Positions 6,083-13,798 of a stretch of 15,943 nucleotides of DNA are shown here, in pieces. Every line of letters starts with the position of its first letter. Position 1 is the stretch's first letter. Position numbers and translations under genes: made by a program. The DNA comes from Ruminococcaceae bacterium UBA1405 (lineage in GTDB: Bacteria > Bacillota > Clostridia > Oscillospirales > Ruminococcaceae): positions 879-16,821 of the forward strand of contig DBQB01000021.1 in assembly GCA_002305685.1 (NCBI GenBank), in the 5' to 3' direction. Below the pieces are notes generated by a model. That model was given only the letters and a program-made list of their open reading frames with translations. It was not told the DNA's origin and did not search any database.

Positions 6083-6958
6083 ATGCAAGAAAACATTCCA
6101 AAGCGTGCGCTCGGCTACGCGTTTATTCTGCCGGCATTTATTCTCCTGGGGCTTTTTCGCCTTTATCCGATTCTGCGAAACTTTATTTTGAGTTTTACCT
6201 CGTGGGATATGGTGACGGCGGACCCTCGGTTTATTGGGATTGCCAATTATCTGGAGCTTTTCTCCGATGAAGATTTCTTTTCCAGTATTGTAGTGACGCT
6301 GGAATATGCGGTGAGTTTTATTGTTCTCTCCCTGGTTGTGGGGTTGGCGCTTTCCCTGTGCATGACCGCAAAAAATAAGATGAATATCTTTTACCGCACC
6401 GTGTTTTTCTCCCCCACGGTTACCTCGATGGTAGCCATGTCGGCGGTATGGCTGTTTATCTACCATCCCCAGTATGGCTCTCTCAACAGTATTTTGGGGA
6501 TGTTGGGCATCCAGCCGGTACGCTGGCTCAACACCATGGATACAGCCCTTCCCTCACTGGTGATGATGAATGTCTGGAAGCGGATGGGATTTTGTACGGT
6601 GGTATATCTGGGAGCGCTGCTGGGAATCTCCTCCGAGACGGTGGAGGCGGCAAGGATTGACGGCGCCAACGAATGGCAGCTGCTGTGGCATATCAAACTT
6701 CCTTTGATCTCCCCAACCACCTTTATGCTGGTGATTTTGATGACCATTGAATCCTTCCAGGTATTTACCCAGATCAACGTTATGACCCAGGGAGGACCCA
6801 ACGGAAGCACTACAAACCTCGTTACGTATATGTATATGCAGGCTTTTGATCAGTTCCGGGTGGGCTATGGCAGCGCCATTGCGGTGGTACTTCTGGCGAT
6901 TGTACTGCTGATTTATCTGATACAAATGTATTTCGAACGCTTTGTAAATTACGACTGA
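6083..6958 (+). CDS. ABC sugar-type transporter permease (UgpA/MalF-like)
   Basis: A 291-residue inner-membrane protein of the carbohydrate-uptake class (CUT1). Membrane segments include YAFILPAFILLGLFRLYPIL (13-31), a long pair at ~75-93, VTSMVAMSAVWLFIYH and the terminal AIAVVLLAIVLLIYLIQMYF. The cytoplasmic EAA loop that docks on the ATPase is clear near 188-207 (EAARIDGANEWQLLWHIKLP). FTQINVMTQGGPNGSTTNLV is typical of UgpA-like permeases. It is first in an operon with a second permease (20-nt gap), a binding lipoprotein and a glycerophosphodiester phosphodiesterase, favouring glycerol-3-phosphate or glycerophosphodiesters as substrate. Substrate is inferred from context only. No ATPase gene follows; in Gram-positives such systems often borrow a shared MsmX-type ATPase. 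Confidence 0.9.
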   Translation: MQENIPKRALGYAFILPAFILLGLFRLYPILRNFILSFTSWDMVTADPRFIGIANYLELFSDEDFFSSIVVTLEYAVSFIVLSLVVGLALSLCMTAKNKMNIFYRTVFFSPTVTSMVAMSAVWLFIYHPQYGSLNSILGMLGIQPVRWLNTMDTALPSLVMMNVWKRMGFCTVVYLGALLGISSETVEAARIDGANEWQLLWHIKLPLISPTTFMLVILMTIESFQVFTQINVMTQGGPNGSTTNLVTYMYMQAFDQFRVGYGSAIAVVLLAIVLLIYLIQMYFERFVNYD

Positions 6959-6978
6959 GGAAAGGAGCAGTTTTCCCT

Positions 6979-7875
6979 ATGAACCAACTCGCGCTCTATA
7001 AATCGCAGGCGACCAAGCGAAGCCGCGCCGTCTCCACCGTAAAACGCCGCTCTCTTCGCCATCTGATACTTCCTATTCTTCGCCATGCGCTTTTGCTGAC
7101 GGCCAGCGGTATTGTGCTGTTCCCGTTTTTGTGGATGGTGTTTGCCTCCTTCAAACCGGCGGAGGATATTTTCCTGGACACCTTCCACCTTCTTCCCACT
7201 ACCTGGGAATTCGGCAACTACGCTGCGGCCTGGCAGGAAGCGCCCTTCGATCGGTTCTTTATCAATAGCATTGCCTCCGCGGCCATCTCGGTAACAGGGC
7301 AGGTGCTTACCTGCACCCTGGCAGCCTACGGATTTGCCAAACTCAATTTCTGGGGCAAGAAGTTTTTCTTCACCCTGCTTTTGACCTGCATGATGATCCC
7401 GGATGAGGCGGCCATCATTCCCAACTTTCTCTTTGCCAAAAACGTAGGGCTTTTGGATACCTGGCTGGGGTTGTCGCTCACCTCCCTGACCAGTGTGTTC
7501 GGTATCTTCCTGCTGCGGCAGACCTTTATGACCATTCCTAATGATCTGATCTATGCGTCCAAAATCGATGGCTGCAATGAGCTGCAAAGCTTCTGTCATG
7601 TGGTGCTTCCCTGTGCCCGCAGCTCGGTGGCTACCCTGGCGCTGCTGGCCTTTCTGGATTCCTGGAACGCCTATATGTGGCCGATGGTGGTAACCTATCA
7701 GAACACCACCCGTACCCTTCAGATCGGATTAAAATATCTCATCAAACCGGACCTGGGTCCGCAGTGGCCGATGATTATGGCCGCATCCACCTTTATCCTG
7801 TTGCCGGTACTGCTGCTCTTTGTCGGACTTCAGCGCTATTTCGTTGAAGGTATGGTAAAGACCGGTATCAAATAA
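6979..7875 (+). CDS. ABC sugar-type transporter permease (UgpE/MalG-like)
   Basis: A 298-residue partner permease. A basic N-terminus (residues 1-34) precedes the first membrane segment (LLLTASGIVLFPFLWMVFASFKP includes the usual W/FxxFKP signature of the second permease). The EAA loop is at about 193-212 (YASKIDGCNELQSFCHVVLP), followed by SSVATLALLAFLDSWNAYMWPM, a pattern typical of MalG/UgpE proteins. The start ATG at 6979 has AAAGGAG at 6961-6967. It forms the transmembrane channel with the preceding permease and receives substrate from the lipoprotein encoded next. The gene ends 41 nt before the binding-protein gene, consistent with one transcript. Confidence 0.9.
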   Translation: MNQLALYKSQATKRSRAVSTVKRRSLRHLILPILRHALLLTASGIVLFPFLWMVFASFKPAEDIFLDTFHLLPTTWEFGNYAAAWQEAPFDRFFINSIASAAISVTGQVLTCTLAAYGFAKLNFWGKKFFFTLLLTCMMIPDEAAIIPNFLFAKNVGLLDTWLGLSLTSLTSVFGIFLLRQTFMTIPNDLIYASKIDGCNELQSFCHVVLPCARSSVATLALLAFLDSWNAYMWPMVVTYQNTTRTLQIGLKYLIKPDLGPQWPMIMAASTFILLPVLLLFVGLQRYFVEGMVKTGIK

Positions 7876-7916
7876 ATACCTCAACATTTGCAAAGAAAGA
7901 ATTAAGGAGACTTGGT

Positions 7917-9239
7917 ATGAAACATTCGTTTAATCGTTTCTCGGCTTTGGCACTCTGTGCGCTTTCCATTTTGGCTGGATGCAGCAACGTCAATGCATCC
8001 TCGGCTGCGTCCTCCTCCGCCGCAGCCGCCCCCTCCGCACAGTCCGCACAGTCCTCCAGCAATGTTTCCGCTTCCAGTGAGGAACAGAAAGAGATTGTAT
8101 TCTGGTCCACCAAAGAGGATGTATTTGCGGATCAAACCGCCATTTTCACGGAGCAGACCGGCATTTCGGTCAACGCCACCTATATGGGCGGATACGATGA
8201 TATGGTCAACAAGGTGATGGCTGGTATCGCCGCCAACAGCCTGCCGGATGTGGCGCAGCTGGGCCAGCGTCACGGTGTCTCCCAGATGTACGACAGCGGA
8301 AAGCTGCTGGCTGTTGAGGATAAGCTGCCTCAGGAGCTGCTGGATGATATTCTGCCTGGTTTCTGGAAACGCTTTACCTACAAGGGCAAAAAGGTAATCC
8401 TTCCGTTCCAGAACAGTATGCCGGTGCTCTATTATAACGCCGATCTTTTTGAGCAGGCTGGTGTAACCGAGATTCCCACTACCTTCGATCAGGTGGTCTC
8501 CACCGCTAAGACCATTGTGGACGCTACCGGCGTATATGGCTTTACCACCGCCGAAGATTCTCCCTGGTACATCAACGCCCTGGTTTACAACGCCGGCTCC
8601 GACCTGGTTACCGATGACAATAAAGCGGTGGCCAACAACGATGCGGTGCGCTCCATCTTTGCGGCATACCAGCAGATGGCCACGGTGGATATGAGCATGG
8701 CGCCCAACCAGCACGCGACCGCCAAAGAGGATTTTGCCAACGGACGTGTAGCGATGCTGATGACCTCCTGTGCTTCCTATGCCAACCTTACCGAACTGGT
8801 AGACGGCAAATTTGAGCTGAAGGTTGCCCAGTTCCCCTCCATCACCACCATGGATATCCCCATGGGCGGCAACGGTCTGGGCCTGTTTGCCTCCACCCCT
8901 GAAAAGGAAGATTGGGCGGTAGAGTTTGTGGAGTTTATGCTGGAGCCGGAGCGGGTTGCCCAGAGTACCCTGAACACCGGCTATATTCCGGTCACCAACG
9001 CCGCCATCGCCACCGATACCTATAAAACTTATCTGGAAGACCCCAACCGTCAGGTGATTCACGATCAGTTACAGTATCTGGGCGGACGTGCGGTGAACCC
9101 TGCCGATTCTCTGGTTTGGAGCGAGGTACTGGGGCTGATCGATACAGTTGAAGCAGATCCCGATGCCGATATCACCGCAGAGCTTGCAAAGATCGATGAG
9201 AAGGTACAAAAATACCTTGATGAATACGCGGGACAATAA
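7917..9239 (+). CDS. ABC transporter substrate-binding lipoprotein (UgpB-like, family 1)
   Basis: A 440-residue lipoprotein. The signal peptide ends at a lipobox LAGC, giving lipidation at Cys22. Residues ~26-55 form a Ser/Ala-rich tether to the membrane. The mature domain begins EIVFWSTKED and carries the family-1 binding-protein pattern: FTEQTGISVNATYMGGYDDM, VMAGIAANSLPDVAQL, ILPFQNSMPVLYYNADLFEQAG, and near the C-terminus GGNGLGLFA and LEPERVAQSTLNTGYIPVTNAA, which resemble E. coli UgpB. The ribosome site AAGGAG (7904-7909) lies 7 nt before the ATG. It captures substrate outside the membrane for the two upstream-encoded permeases. The phosphodiesterase downstream suggests glycerol-3-phosphate or glycerophosphodiesters, but oligosaccharides cannot be excluded. 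Confidence 0.9.
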   Translation: MKHSFNRFSALALCALSILAGCSNVNASSAASSSAAAAPSAQSAQSSSNVSASSEEQKEIVFWSTKEDVFADQTAIFTEQTGISVNATYMGGYDDMVNKVMAGIAANSLPDVAQLGQRHGVSQMYDSGKLLAVEDKLPQELLDDILPGFWKRFTYKGKKVILPFQNSMPVLYYNADLFEQAGVTEIPTTFDQVVSTAKTIVDATGVYGFTTAEDSPWYINALVYNAGSDLVTDDNKAVANNDAVRSIFAAYQQMATVDMSMAPNQHATAKEDFANGRVAMLMTSCASYANLTELVDGKFELKVAQFPSITTMDIPMGGNGLGLFASTPEKEDWAVEFVEFMLEPERVAQSTLNTGYIPVTNAAIATDTYKTYLEDPNRQVIHDQLQYLGGRAVNPADSLVWSEVLGLIDTVEADPDADITAELAKIDEKVQKYLDEYAGQ

Positions 9240-9254
9240 TACAATAGCAGATAG

Positions 9255-9274
9255 AGGTACATTTCTCTGTACTG
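9255..9274. promoter_or_regulatory. Second copy of the AGGTAC-TCTCTGTAC element
   Basis: AGGTAC (9255-9260), spacer ATTTCTCT, GTACTG (9269-9274). It matches the inverted repeat at 5971-5993 apart from a 2-nt shorter spacer and one base in the right arm. Position between the binding-protein and phosphodiesterase genes suggests a shared regulator or a conserved RNA hairpin. Confidence 0.4.
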
Positions 9275-9301
9275 CACCGGTTCCCATACATGAGAAGTCA
9301 T

Positions 9302-9344
9302 ATAGCCGTAGCAACCGTCCGAATTCCGCCGTTGCTGCGGCTAT
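9302..9344 (+). other. Strong intergenic RNA hairpin before the phosphodiesterase gene
   Basis: A 14-bp stem with one G-U pair (ATAGCCGTAGCAAC at 9302-9315, GTTGCTGCGGCTAT at 9331-9344) with a 15-nt loop and no T-run. Such hairpins after a binding-protein gene commonly protect the upstream mRNA and lower expression of the next gene; that role is inferred here. Confidence 0.6.
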
Positions 9345-9385
9345 GGCTTTCCGCCATCACTGTTTATATGAAAGGATGTTTGAAT

Positions 9386-10093
9386 ATGGATGGTTTTATC
9401 AACTATGCCCACCGCGGCGCCAGTTCCTATGCGCCGGAAAATACCTTTTCTGCCTTTTATCTGGGGCTTCAGATGGGCGCCAACGGGATTGAAACCGATG
9501 TACACGCCACCCGCGACGGGGTGTTGGTGCTTTTTCACGACGATACCCTGGATCGGGTGACCAATGCCTGCGGTCCGGTTTCCGCGCTTTCCTATGAGGA
9601 GCTGCGGCAGGTTGAGATTTTGGGCAACGGCAAAACCCCTGACCGCATTGTGACGCTGGAGGAATTCCTCAAGTTTTTTGGGTTTCGTCAGCTGGCACTG
9701 GCCATTGAGCTCAAACAGGAAGGGGTTGCTGCCCAGACGGTGGCGCTGATCAACCGGTATGGAGCGCGGGACAAGGTAACGGTCACCTCCTTTTCTGTCC
9801 AGGCCCTCAAAGAGCTGCGGGAGTGTGACAGTAAGATCCGTGCTGGACTGCTGACCAGCCGGGAGGATGAGGAAACCTTTGCGCTGCTGCGGGAGCTTTC
9901 CCTGCAGGAATACTGCCCCAAGGCCACCTTGGTGACGCCGGAAAAGGTTGCCGCTTGGAAAAGCGCCGGTTATGGTGTTCGGGCTTGGGGCGTTTCGGAC
10001 GAGGCGCTGATGCTAAAGGTTTTGCAAAGCGGGGTAGACGGAATGACAGTAAATTTTCCTGACCTGCTGACAAACGCTCTGGAGCAGAGATAA
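9386..10093 (+). CDS. ugpQ: Glycerophosphodiester phosphodiesterase (cytosolic, UgpQ-like)
   Basis: A 235-residue enzyme from the ATG at 9386, chosen because AAAGGA (9371-9376) lies 9 nt upstream; an earlier in-frame ATG at 9290 would add residues encoded across the intergenic hairpin. The GDPD barrel signature is complete: AHRG (His9, Arg10), PENT (Glu18, Asn19), GIETDVHATRDG (Glu36, Asp38) and FHD (His51, Asp52), then IELK for a further acidic ligand. The length and lack of signal peptide match cytoplasmic UgpQ. It cleaves glycerophosphodiesters to an alcohol and sn-glycerol-3-phosphate in a metal-dependent reaction. Placed last in the ABC operon, it would process what the transporter brings in, providing glycerol phosphate as carbon or phosphate source. 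Confidence 0.92.
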   Translation: MDGFINYAHRGASSYAPENTFSAFYLGLQMGANGIETDVHATRDGVLVLFHDDTLDRVTNACGPVSALSYEELRQVEILGNGKTPDRIVTLEEFLKFFGFRQLALAIELKQEGVAAQTVALINRYGARDKVTVTSFSVQALKELRECDSKIRAGLLTSREDEETFALLRELSLQEYCPKATLVTPEKVAAWKSAGYGVRAWGVSDEALMLKVLQSGVDGMTVNFPDLLTNALEQR

Positions 10094-10142
10094 CATCCAG
10101 AATGTCCTGTGCGCGGAAACCGTGAGAAAGGGCAGCGGGCAG

Positions 10143-10171
10143 TTGTAATCTTTGAAAAAGTATGATATACT
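10143..10171 (+). promoter_or_regulatory. Promoter for the MATE exporter gene
   Basis: TTGTAA at 10143-10148, a 17-bp spacer, and TATACT at 10166-10171 with an extended -10 TGA in front. Predicted transcription start near 10178, giving a leader of about 115 nt. Confidence 0.7.
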
Positions 10172-10190
10172 AACAGAACTTTCATATATC

Positions 10191-10282
10191 TTCTGCCACC
10201 GGGTAGAAAGCTGATTTTATACAGCATTTTGTTTTACGGCGTTAGGTCTTTGCAGCCGTAAAAACAGGTGCTGTATTTTTTT
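10191..10282 (+). promoter_or_regulatory. Structured leader ending in an intrinsic terminator that abuts the MATE ribosome site
   Basis: The leader has a small hairpin (TTCTGCC 10191-10197, GGTAGAA 10202-10208) and then a long two-part stem: ATACAGCA (10219-10226) with TGCTGTAT (10269-10276), enclosing TTTTACGGC (10232-10240) with GCCGTAAAA (10255-10263). A run of seven T (10276-10282) follows and GGAGG starts at 10283. GCTG at 10210-10213 could pair with CAGC at 10222-10225 as a competing fold. A terminator between a promoter and its own gene indicates attenuation or a riboswitch; it could also end the upstream operon. It matches no riboswitch class I recognise. Confidence 0.65.
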
Positions 10283-10294
10283 GGAGGTTATTTT

Positions 10295-11593
10295 GTGGAA
10301 AAACAACTTGGAAAGTATATCTTACCCAATACGCTGGCGATGGTTGGAACATCCTGTTATGTTTTGGCCGACACCTTCTTTATCTCGGTTGCCAACGGCA
10401 CCGACGGTATTACCGCGCTGAATCTGGTGCTTCCGGTTTACAGTCTGCTCTTTGCCCTGGGCTCGATGATCGGGGTGGGCTCTGCAACCCGGTATGCCCT
10501 GGGCCGCTCTACCGGAGCGGAAGATGCGTCGGAGTACTTTTCCAACTCGTTCTGGTGTACGCTGCTGGTCAGCAGCATTTTTGTCGGATGTGGAATTTGG
10601 TTTCCGGAGCAAATACTCACGCTGTTGGGAGCGGATCCGGGCATCCTGCAAACCGGACTTGCCTATACCCGGATTGTTTTGTGCTTTGCCCCATTTTTTA
10701 TGCTCAACTATACCTTCACCGCCTTTGTTCGCAACGATCATGCCCCCAATCTGGTGATGACGGCGACACTGGTCAGCGGTATCTTCAATATCCTTTTTGA
10801 CTTTATTTTCATGTTCCCCATGGGGATGGGAATGACCGGGGCGGCGCTGGCAACCGGCATCTCTCCCATCATCAGCATCAGCGTCTGCCTTCTCCATTTT
10901 CTTTCCCCCAGCAACACGTTGGTGTTTTCCAAAAAATGGCCATCGCTGCGAAAACTGATTTCAGCCTGCAATTTGGGGATTTCCGCCCTGGTTGGGGAGC
11001 TCTCCGGCGGCGTTACAACGATGCTCTTTAACTATATTTTGCTGGGATTGGCCGGAAATGTTGCGGTGGCGGCATACGGTGTCATCGCCAATATGGCGCT
11101 GGTGGCTACGGCGCTGCTCAACGGCGTTTCCCTTGGCTTGCAGCCGGTTGCCAGCGCAGTCCATGGACAGATGGACGAAGTGGCCCAACAGCGGCTGTAC
11201 CGGCAGGCGCTGAGGATTGGTTTTTGCATCATCGGGATTTTGGTGGGGCTGACCCTTTTGTTTTCCGATGGATTGATCGCGATGTTCAACAGCAGCGGTT
11301 CCCAGCAGTTGGCCGATTATGCGTCGGTGGGTCTGAAAATTTATTTTTTGGGGTATTTGATTGCCTGCGTGAATATCATCCGTTCCGGCTTTTACAGCGC
11401 GGTGGGGAAGGGGGTGCTCTCCTCGGTGATCGCCCTTTCCCGGGGGGGGGTGGTGACCATTGTTTTGATGGCTTTTCTGCTTTCCAGAATATGGGGTATG
11501 ACCGGCGTATGGCTGGCTTTTCCCGTCTCGGAGGGGCTTACATGGCTTTTGACGATGGTGATCACCCGATATTCCGCAGCAAAAAGGGGATAA
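10295..11593 (+). CDS. MATE-family multidrug/toxin exporter (MepA-like)
   Basis: A 432-residue membrane protein with about 12 hydrophobic segments in two similar halves. GTG at 10295 is chosen as start because GGAGG (10283-10287) lies 7 nt upstream; an earlier GTG at 10268 is inside the terminator hairpin. Family features: VLADTFFISVANGTDGITALNLVLPVY in the first repeat, GVGSATRYALGR, and in the second half YGVIANMALVATALLNGVSLGLQP. MATE proteins export cationic drugs or metabolites in exchange for Na+ or H+. The leader terminator suggests expression depends on a signal, possibly the exported compound. A run of nine G (11442-11450) lies within the reading frame (codons for SRGGVV) and could be prone to slippage. 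A bidirectional terminator follows at 11731-11766. Confidence 0.9.
   Translation: MEKQLGKYILPNTLAMVGTSCYVLADTFFISVANGTDGITALNLVLPVYSLLFALGSMIGVGSATRYALGRSTGAEDASEYFSNSFWCTLLVSSIFVGCGIWFPEQILTLLGADPGILQTGLAYTRIVLCFAPFFMLNYTFTAFVRNDHAPNLVMTATLVSGIFNILFDFIFMFPMGMGMTGAALATGISPIISISVCLLHFLSPSNTLVFSKKWPSLRKLISACNLGISALVGELSGGVTTMLFNYILLGLAGNVAVAAYGVIANMALVATALLNGVSLGLQPVASAVHGQMDEVAQQRLYRQALRIGFCIIGILVGLTLLFSDGLIAMFNSSGSQQLADYASVGLKIYFLGYLIACVNIIRSGFYSAVGKGVLSSVIALSRGGVVTIVLMAFLLSRIWGMTGVWLAFPVSEGLTWLLTMVITRYSAAKRG
11442..11450 (+). repeat. Nine-G homopolymer inside the MATE gene
   Basis: Nine consecutive G at 11442-11450 within codons for Arg-Gly-Gly-Val. Gain or loss of one G would shift the frame about 48 codons before the end, removing the last membrane segments. 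Frame is intact in this sequence. Confidence 0.8.
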
Positions 11594-11629
11594 GTTTTGG
11601 TTAGAAGTTGGTCCCGGCCGCGAATGTTT

Positions 11630-11657
11630 GACTGGTGACGGGTGACTGGTGACTGGT
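11630..11657. repeat. Tandem heptamer repeat, four copies of GACTGGT
   Basis: GACTGGT, GACGGGT, GACTGGT, GACTGGT in perfect tandem at 11630-11657, just after the MATE stop codon. One copy has a single change. The remaining gap 11594-11887 otherwise holds only the terminator at 11731-11766 and no convincing gene. Confidence 0.85.
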
Positions 11658-11730
11658 GTAAGTTGTCCTTATATGGCGGAAAAACGGCGATGGCCTTTGC
11701 CAGACAGGCGGTATACCCTTGGAAAAAGCT

Positions 11731-11766
11731 GTGCCAAACAGATGGAGCTGTTCATCTGTTTGGCAC
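11731..11766. terminator. Bidirectional terminator between MATE and metal-ATPase genes
   Basis: A perfect 14-bp stem (GTGCCAAACAGATG at 11731-11744, CATCTGTTTGGCAC at 11753-11766) with an 8-nt loop. It is followed on the plus strand by a T-rich tail and on the minus strand by AGCTTTTT, so it can end both convergent transcripts. Confidence 0.88.
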
Positions 11767-11887
11767 ATTCTTTTGATTTACAGTTTGATGATCTTGGGCT
11801 CGGGGAGGAAGAGAAGGGCAGCTGTCCCACGGATGAAACAAAATACAGAGGTTGCTTTTTTGCAGGTTCGGCTAGGGACACTTTTCG

Positions 11888-13798
11888 TTAAAGATGCTGT
11901 ACCTGCAGCGCACGGATGGCGTTGAGGATTGCCAGAATCATCACGCCCACATCGGCAAAGACTGCCAGCCACATATTGGCCATACCAAAGGCAACCAGGA
12001 TCAGACAGGCCAGCTTTATCGCAATGGACATCACAATATTCTGATAGACAATCCCCAAGCATTTGCGGGAAATTTTGATGGCTTTGGGAATTTGCAGAGG
12101 GTCGTCATCCATCAGCACAATGTCGGCGGCTTCGATGGCGGCGTCGGAGCCCATGGCGCCCATGGCGATGCCGATATCCGCCCGGCTCAGCACGGGAGCG
12201 TCGTTGATGCCGTCTCCCACAAACGCCAGCTTTTCCCGATCCGATTTTTCCCGCAGCAGTTGCTCCACCTTTTCCACTTTATCTGCAGGGAGCAGCTCGC
12301 TGAACGCCTGATCCAGTCCCAGAGAGACGGCAACCTGATCTGCCACCTTTTTGGCGTCGCCGGTAAGCATCACGCTCTTGCGGATGCCGGCCGCTTTCAG
12401 CCGCTGGATAGCTTCCTTGGAATGGGGCTTTACCACATCGGCAATCACAATATGTCCGGCGTATTCGCCATCGATGGCCATATGGATGATGGTCCCCACA
12501 CTGTGGCAGGGAAGATAGGAAACCCCCAGCCGGTCCATCAGCTTATCGTTTCCGACGGCTATCTCCAAACCATCCACCTTGGCGATGATGCCGTTTCCGC
12601 TGATTTCCTGAATGTCGCTGACACGGGAGCGGTCAATTTCTTTTCCGTAGGCCCGCTGCAGGCTTTTGCTGATGGGATGGGAGGAAGCGCTTTCGGCCAG
12701 CGCCGCGTATTCCACCAACTGTTCATCGCTGATCTTGCTGTGATGGATGGCGTCCACCTCGAAAACGCCCTGGGTCAATGTGCCGGTCTTATCAAACACT
12801 ACAATCCTGGTTTGGGAGAGCGTTTCCAGATAGTTGGAACCTTTGACCAGAACCCCGGCCTTGCTGGCGCCTCCGATTCCGGCAAAGAAGGTCAGCGGGA
12901 TGCTGATGACCAGCGCGCAGGGACAGCTGGCTACCAGGAAGGTGAGAGCGCGGTAAATCCAACTTCCCCATTCGGGAGCAAGTCCCATGCCAAACATACG
13001 CATCAGCGGCGGCAGTATCGCCAGAGCCAGAGCGGCATAGCACACGGCAGGGGTATAGATTCTGGCAAAGCGGGAGATAAAATCCTCGGATTTGGATTTG
13101 CGGGAGGAAGCATTTTCCACCAGATCCAAAATCTTGGACACAGTGGATTCCCCGAATTCTTTGGTGGTACGGATCTTGAGAACACCGGTCATATTGATGC
13201 AACCGCTGATGACCTCATCTCCGGTTTGGGCCTCCCGGGGCAGGGATTCTCCGGTCAGCGCTGCGGTGTTGAGGGTGGAAGTACCGCTGAGGATAACGCC
13301 GTCGATGGGGATCTTCTCTCCGGGCTGGACCACAATAACACTGCCAATTTCCACTTCATCCGGATCCACCTTTTCCAGCGTTCCATCCTGCTCCACGTTG
13401 GCATAATCGGGGCGGATATCCATCAGATCGCTGATATTGCGCCGGCTTTTGCCCACAGCATAGCTCTGAAACCATTCTCCGATCTGATAGAACAGCATCA
13501 CCGCGATGACTTCCAGGTATTCGCCGTTTTCATAGATTGCCAGAGCCAAAGCGCCCAGGGTGGCTACGGCCATGAGGAAGTTTTCATCGAACACCCTCCG
13601 GTTGCAGATTCCCTTGAACGCCTTGCGCAGAATATCGTAGCCGATGATCAGGTAATCTGCCAGATAGAGTCCCAGACGTACCCACCGGCCGGCAGGTCCC
13701 ATCTGTTCGAAGGCCTGTGCTCCCAAAGACTGTAAACCCAGCAGCAAAACGGTGGCAATCAAGATACGCCAAAGCATGACCTTTTGTTTTTTTGTCAT
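11888..13798 (-). CDS. cadA: P1B-type heavy-metal ATPase, Zn/Cd exporter type, without its own HMA domain
   Basis: A 636-residue membrane pump. Key motifs are all present: TGES (182-185, actuator), CPC in the metal channel (SCPCAL, Cys292 and Cys294), DKTGT with phosphorylated Asp336, the P1B mark SSHP (His374, Pro375), MLTGD (477-481) and GDGINDAP (528-535). The last membrane segment has AVFADVG with Asp616. CPC with this late Asp-x-Gly pattern is typical of the Zn2+/Cd2+/Pb2+ exporters (CadA/ZntA group) rather than Cu pumps. The usual N-terminal HMA metal-binding domain is missing and is instead encoded as a separate gene upstream. The ATG overlaps the stop of a 30-residue membrane peptide (ATGA), implying coupled translation. 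Expression is likely controlled by the divergent ArsR repressor. Confidence 0.93.
   Translation of the reverse strand: MTKKQKVMLWRILIATVLLLGLQSLGAQAFEQMGPAGRWVRLGLYLADYLIIGYDILRKAFKGICNRRVFDENFLMAVATLGALALAIYENGEYLEVIAVMLFYQIGEWFQSYAVGKSRRNISDLMDIRPDYANVEQDGTLEKVDPDEVEIGSVIVVQPGEKIPIDGVILSGTSTLNTAALTGESLPREAQTGDEVISGCINMTGVLKIRTTKEFGESTVSKILDLVENASSRKSKSEDFISRFARIYTPAVCYAALALAILPPLMRMFGMGLAPEWGSWIYRALTFLVASCPCALVISIPLTFFAGIGGASKAGVLVKGSNYLETLSQTRIVVFDKTGTLTQGVFEVDAIHHSKISDEQLVEYAALAESASSHPISKSLQRAYGKEIDRSRVSDIQEISGNGIIAKVDGLEIAVGNDKLMDRLGVSYLPCHSVGTIIHMAIDGEYAGHIVIADVVKPHSKEAIQRLKAAGIRKSVMLTGDAKKVADQVAVSLGLDQAFSELLPADKVEKVEQLLREKSDREKLAFVGDGINDAPVLSRADIGIAMGAMGSDAAIEAADIVLMDDDPLQIPKAIKISRKCLGIVYQNIVMSIAIKLACLILVAFGMANMWLAVFADVGVMILAILNAIRALQVQHL

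Noticed and set aside
7902..9062. 386-residue minus-strand frame opposite the binding lipoprotein
   Set aside because: Antisense shadow of a clear lipoprotein gene, with Gly/His-rich composition and no recognisable domain.
11894..13735. Long 613-residue plus-strand frame opposite the metal ATPase
   Set aside because: It is antisense to a P1B ATPase whose motifs are all intact. The frame is low-complexity (Gly, His, Gln, Asp rich) and results from codon bias.
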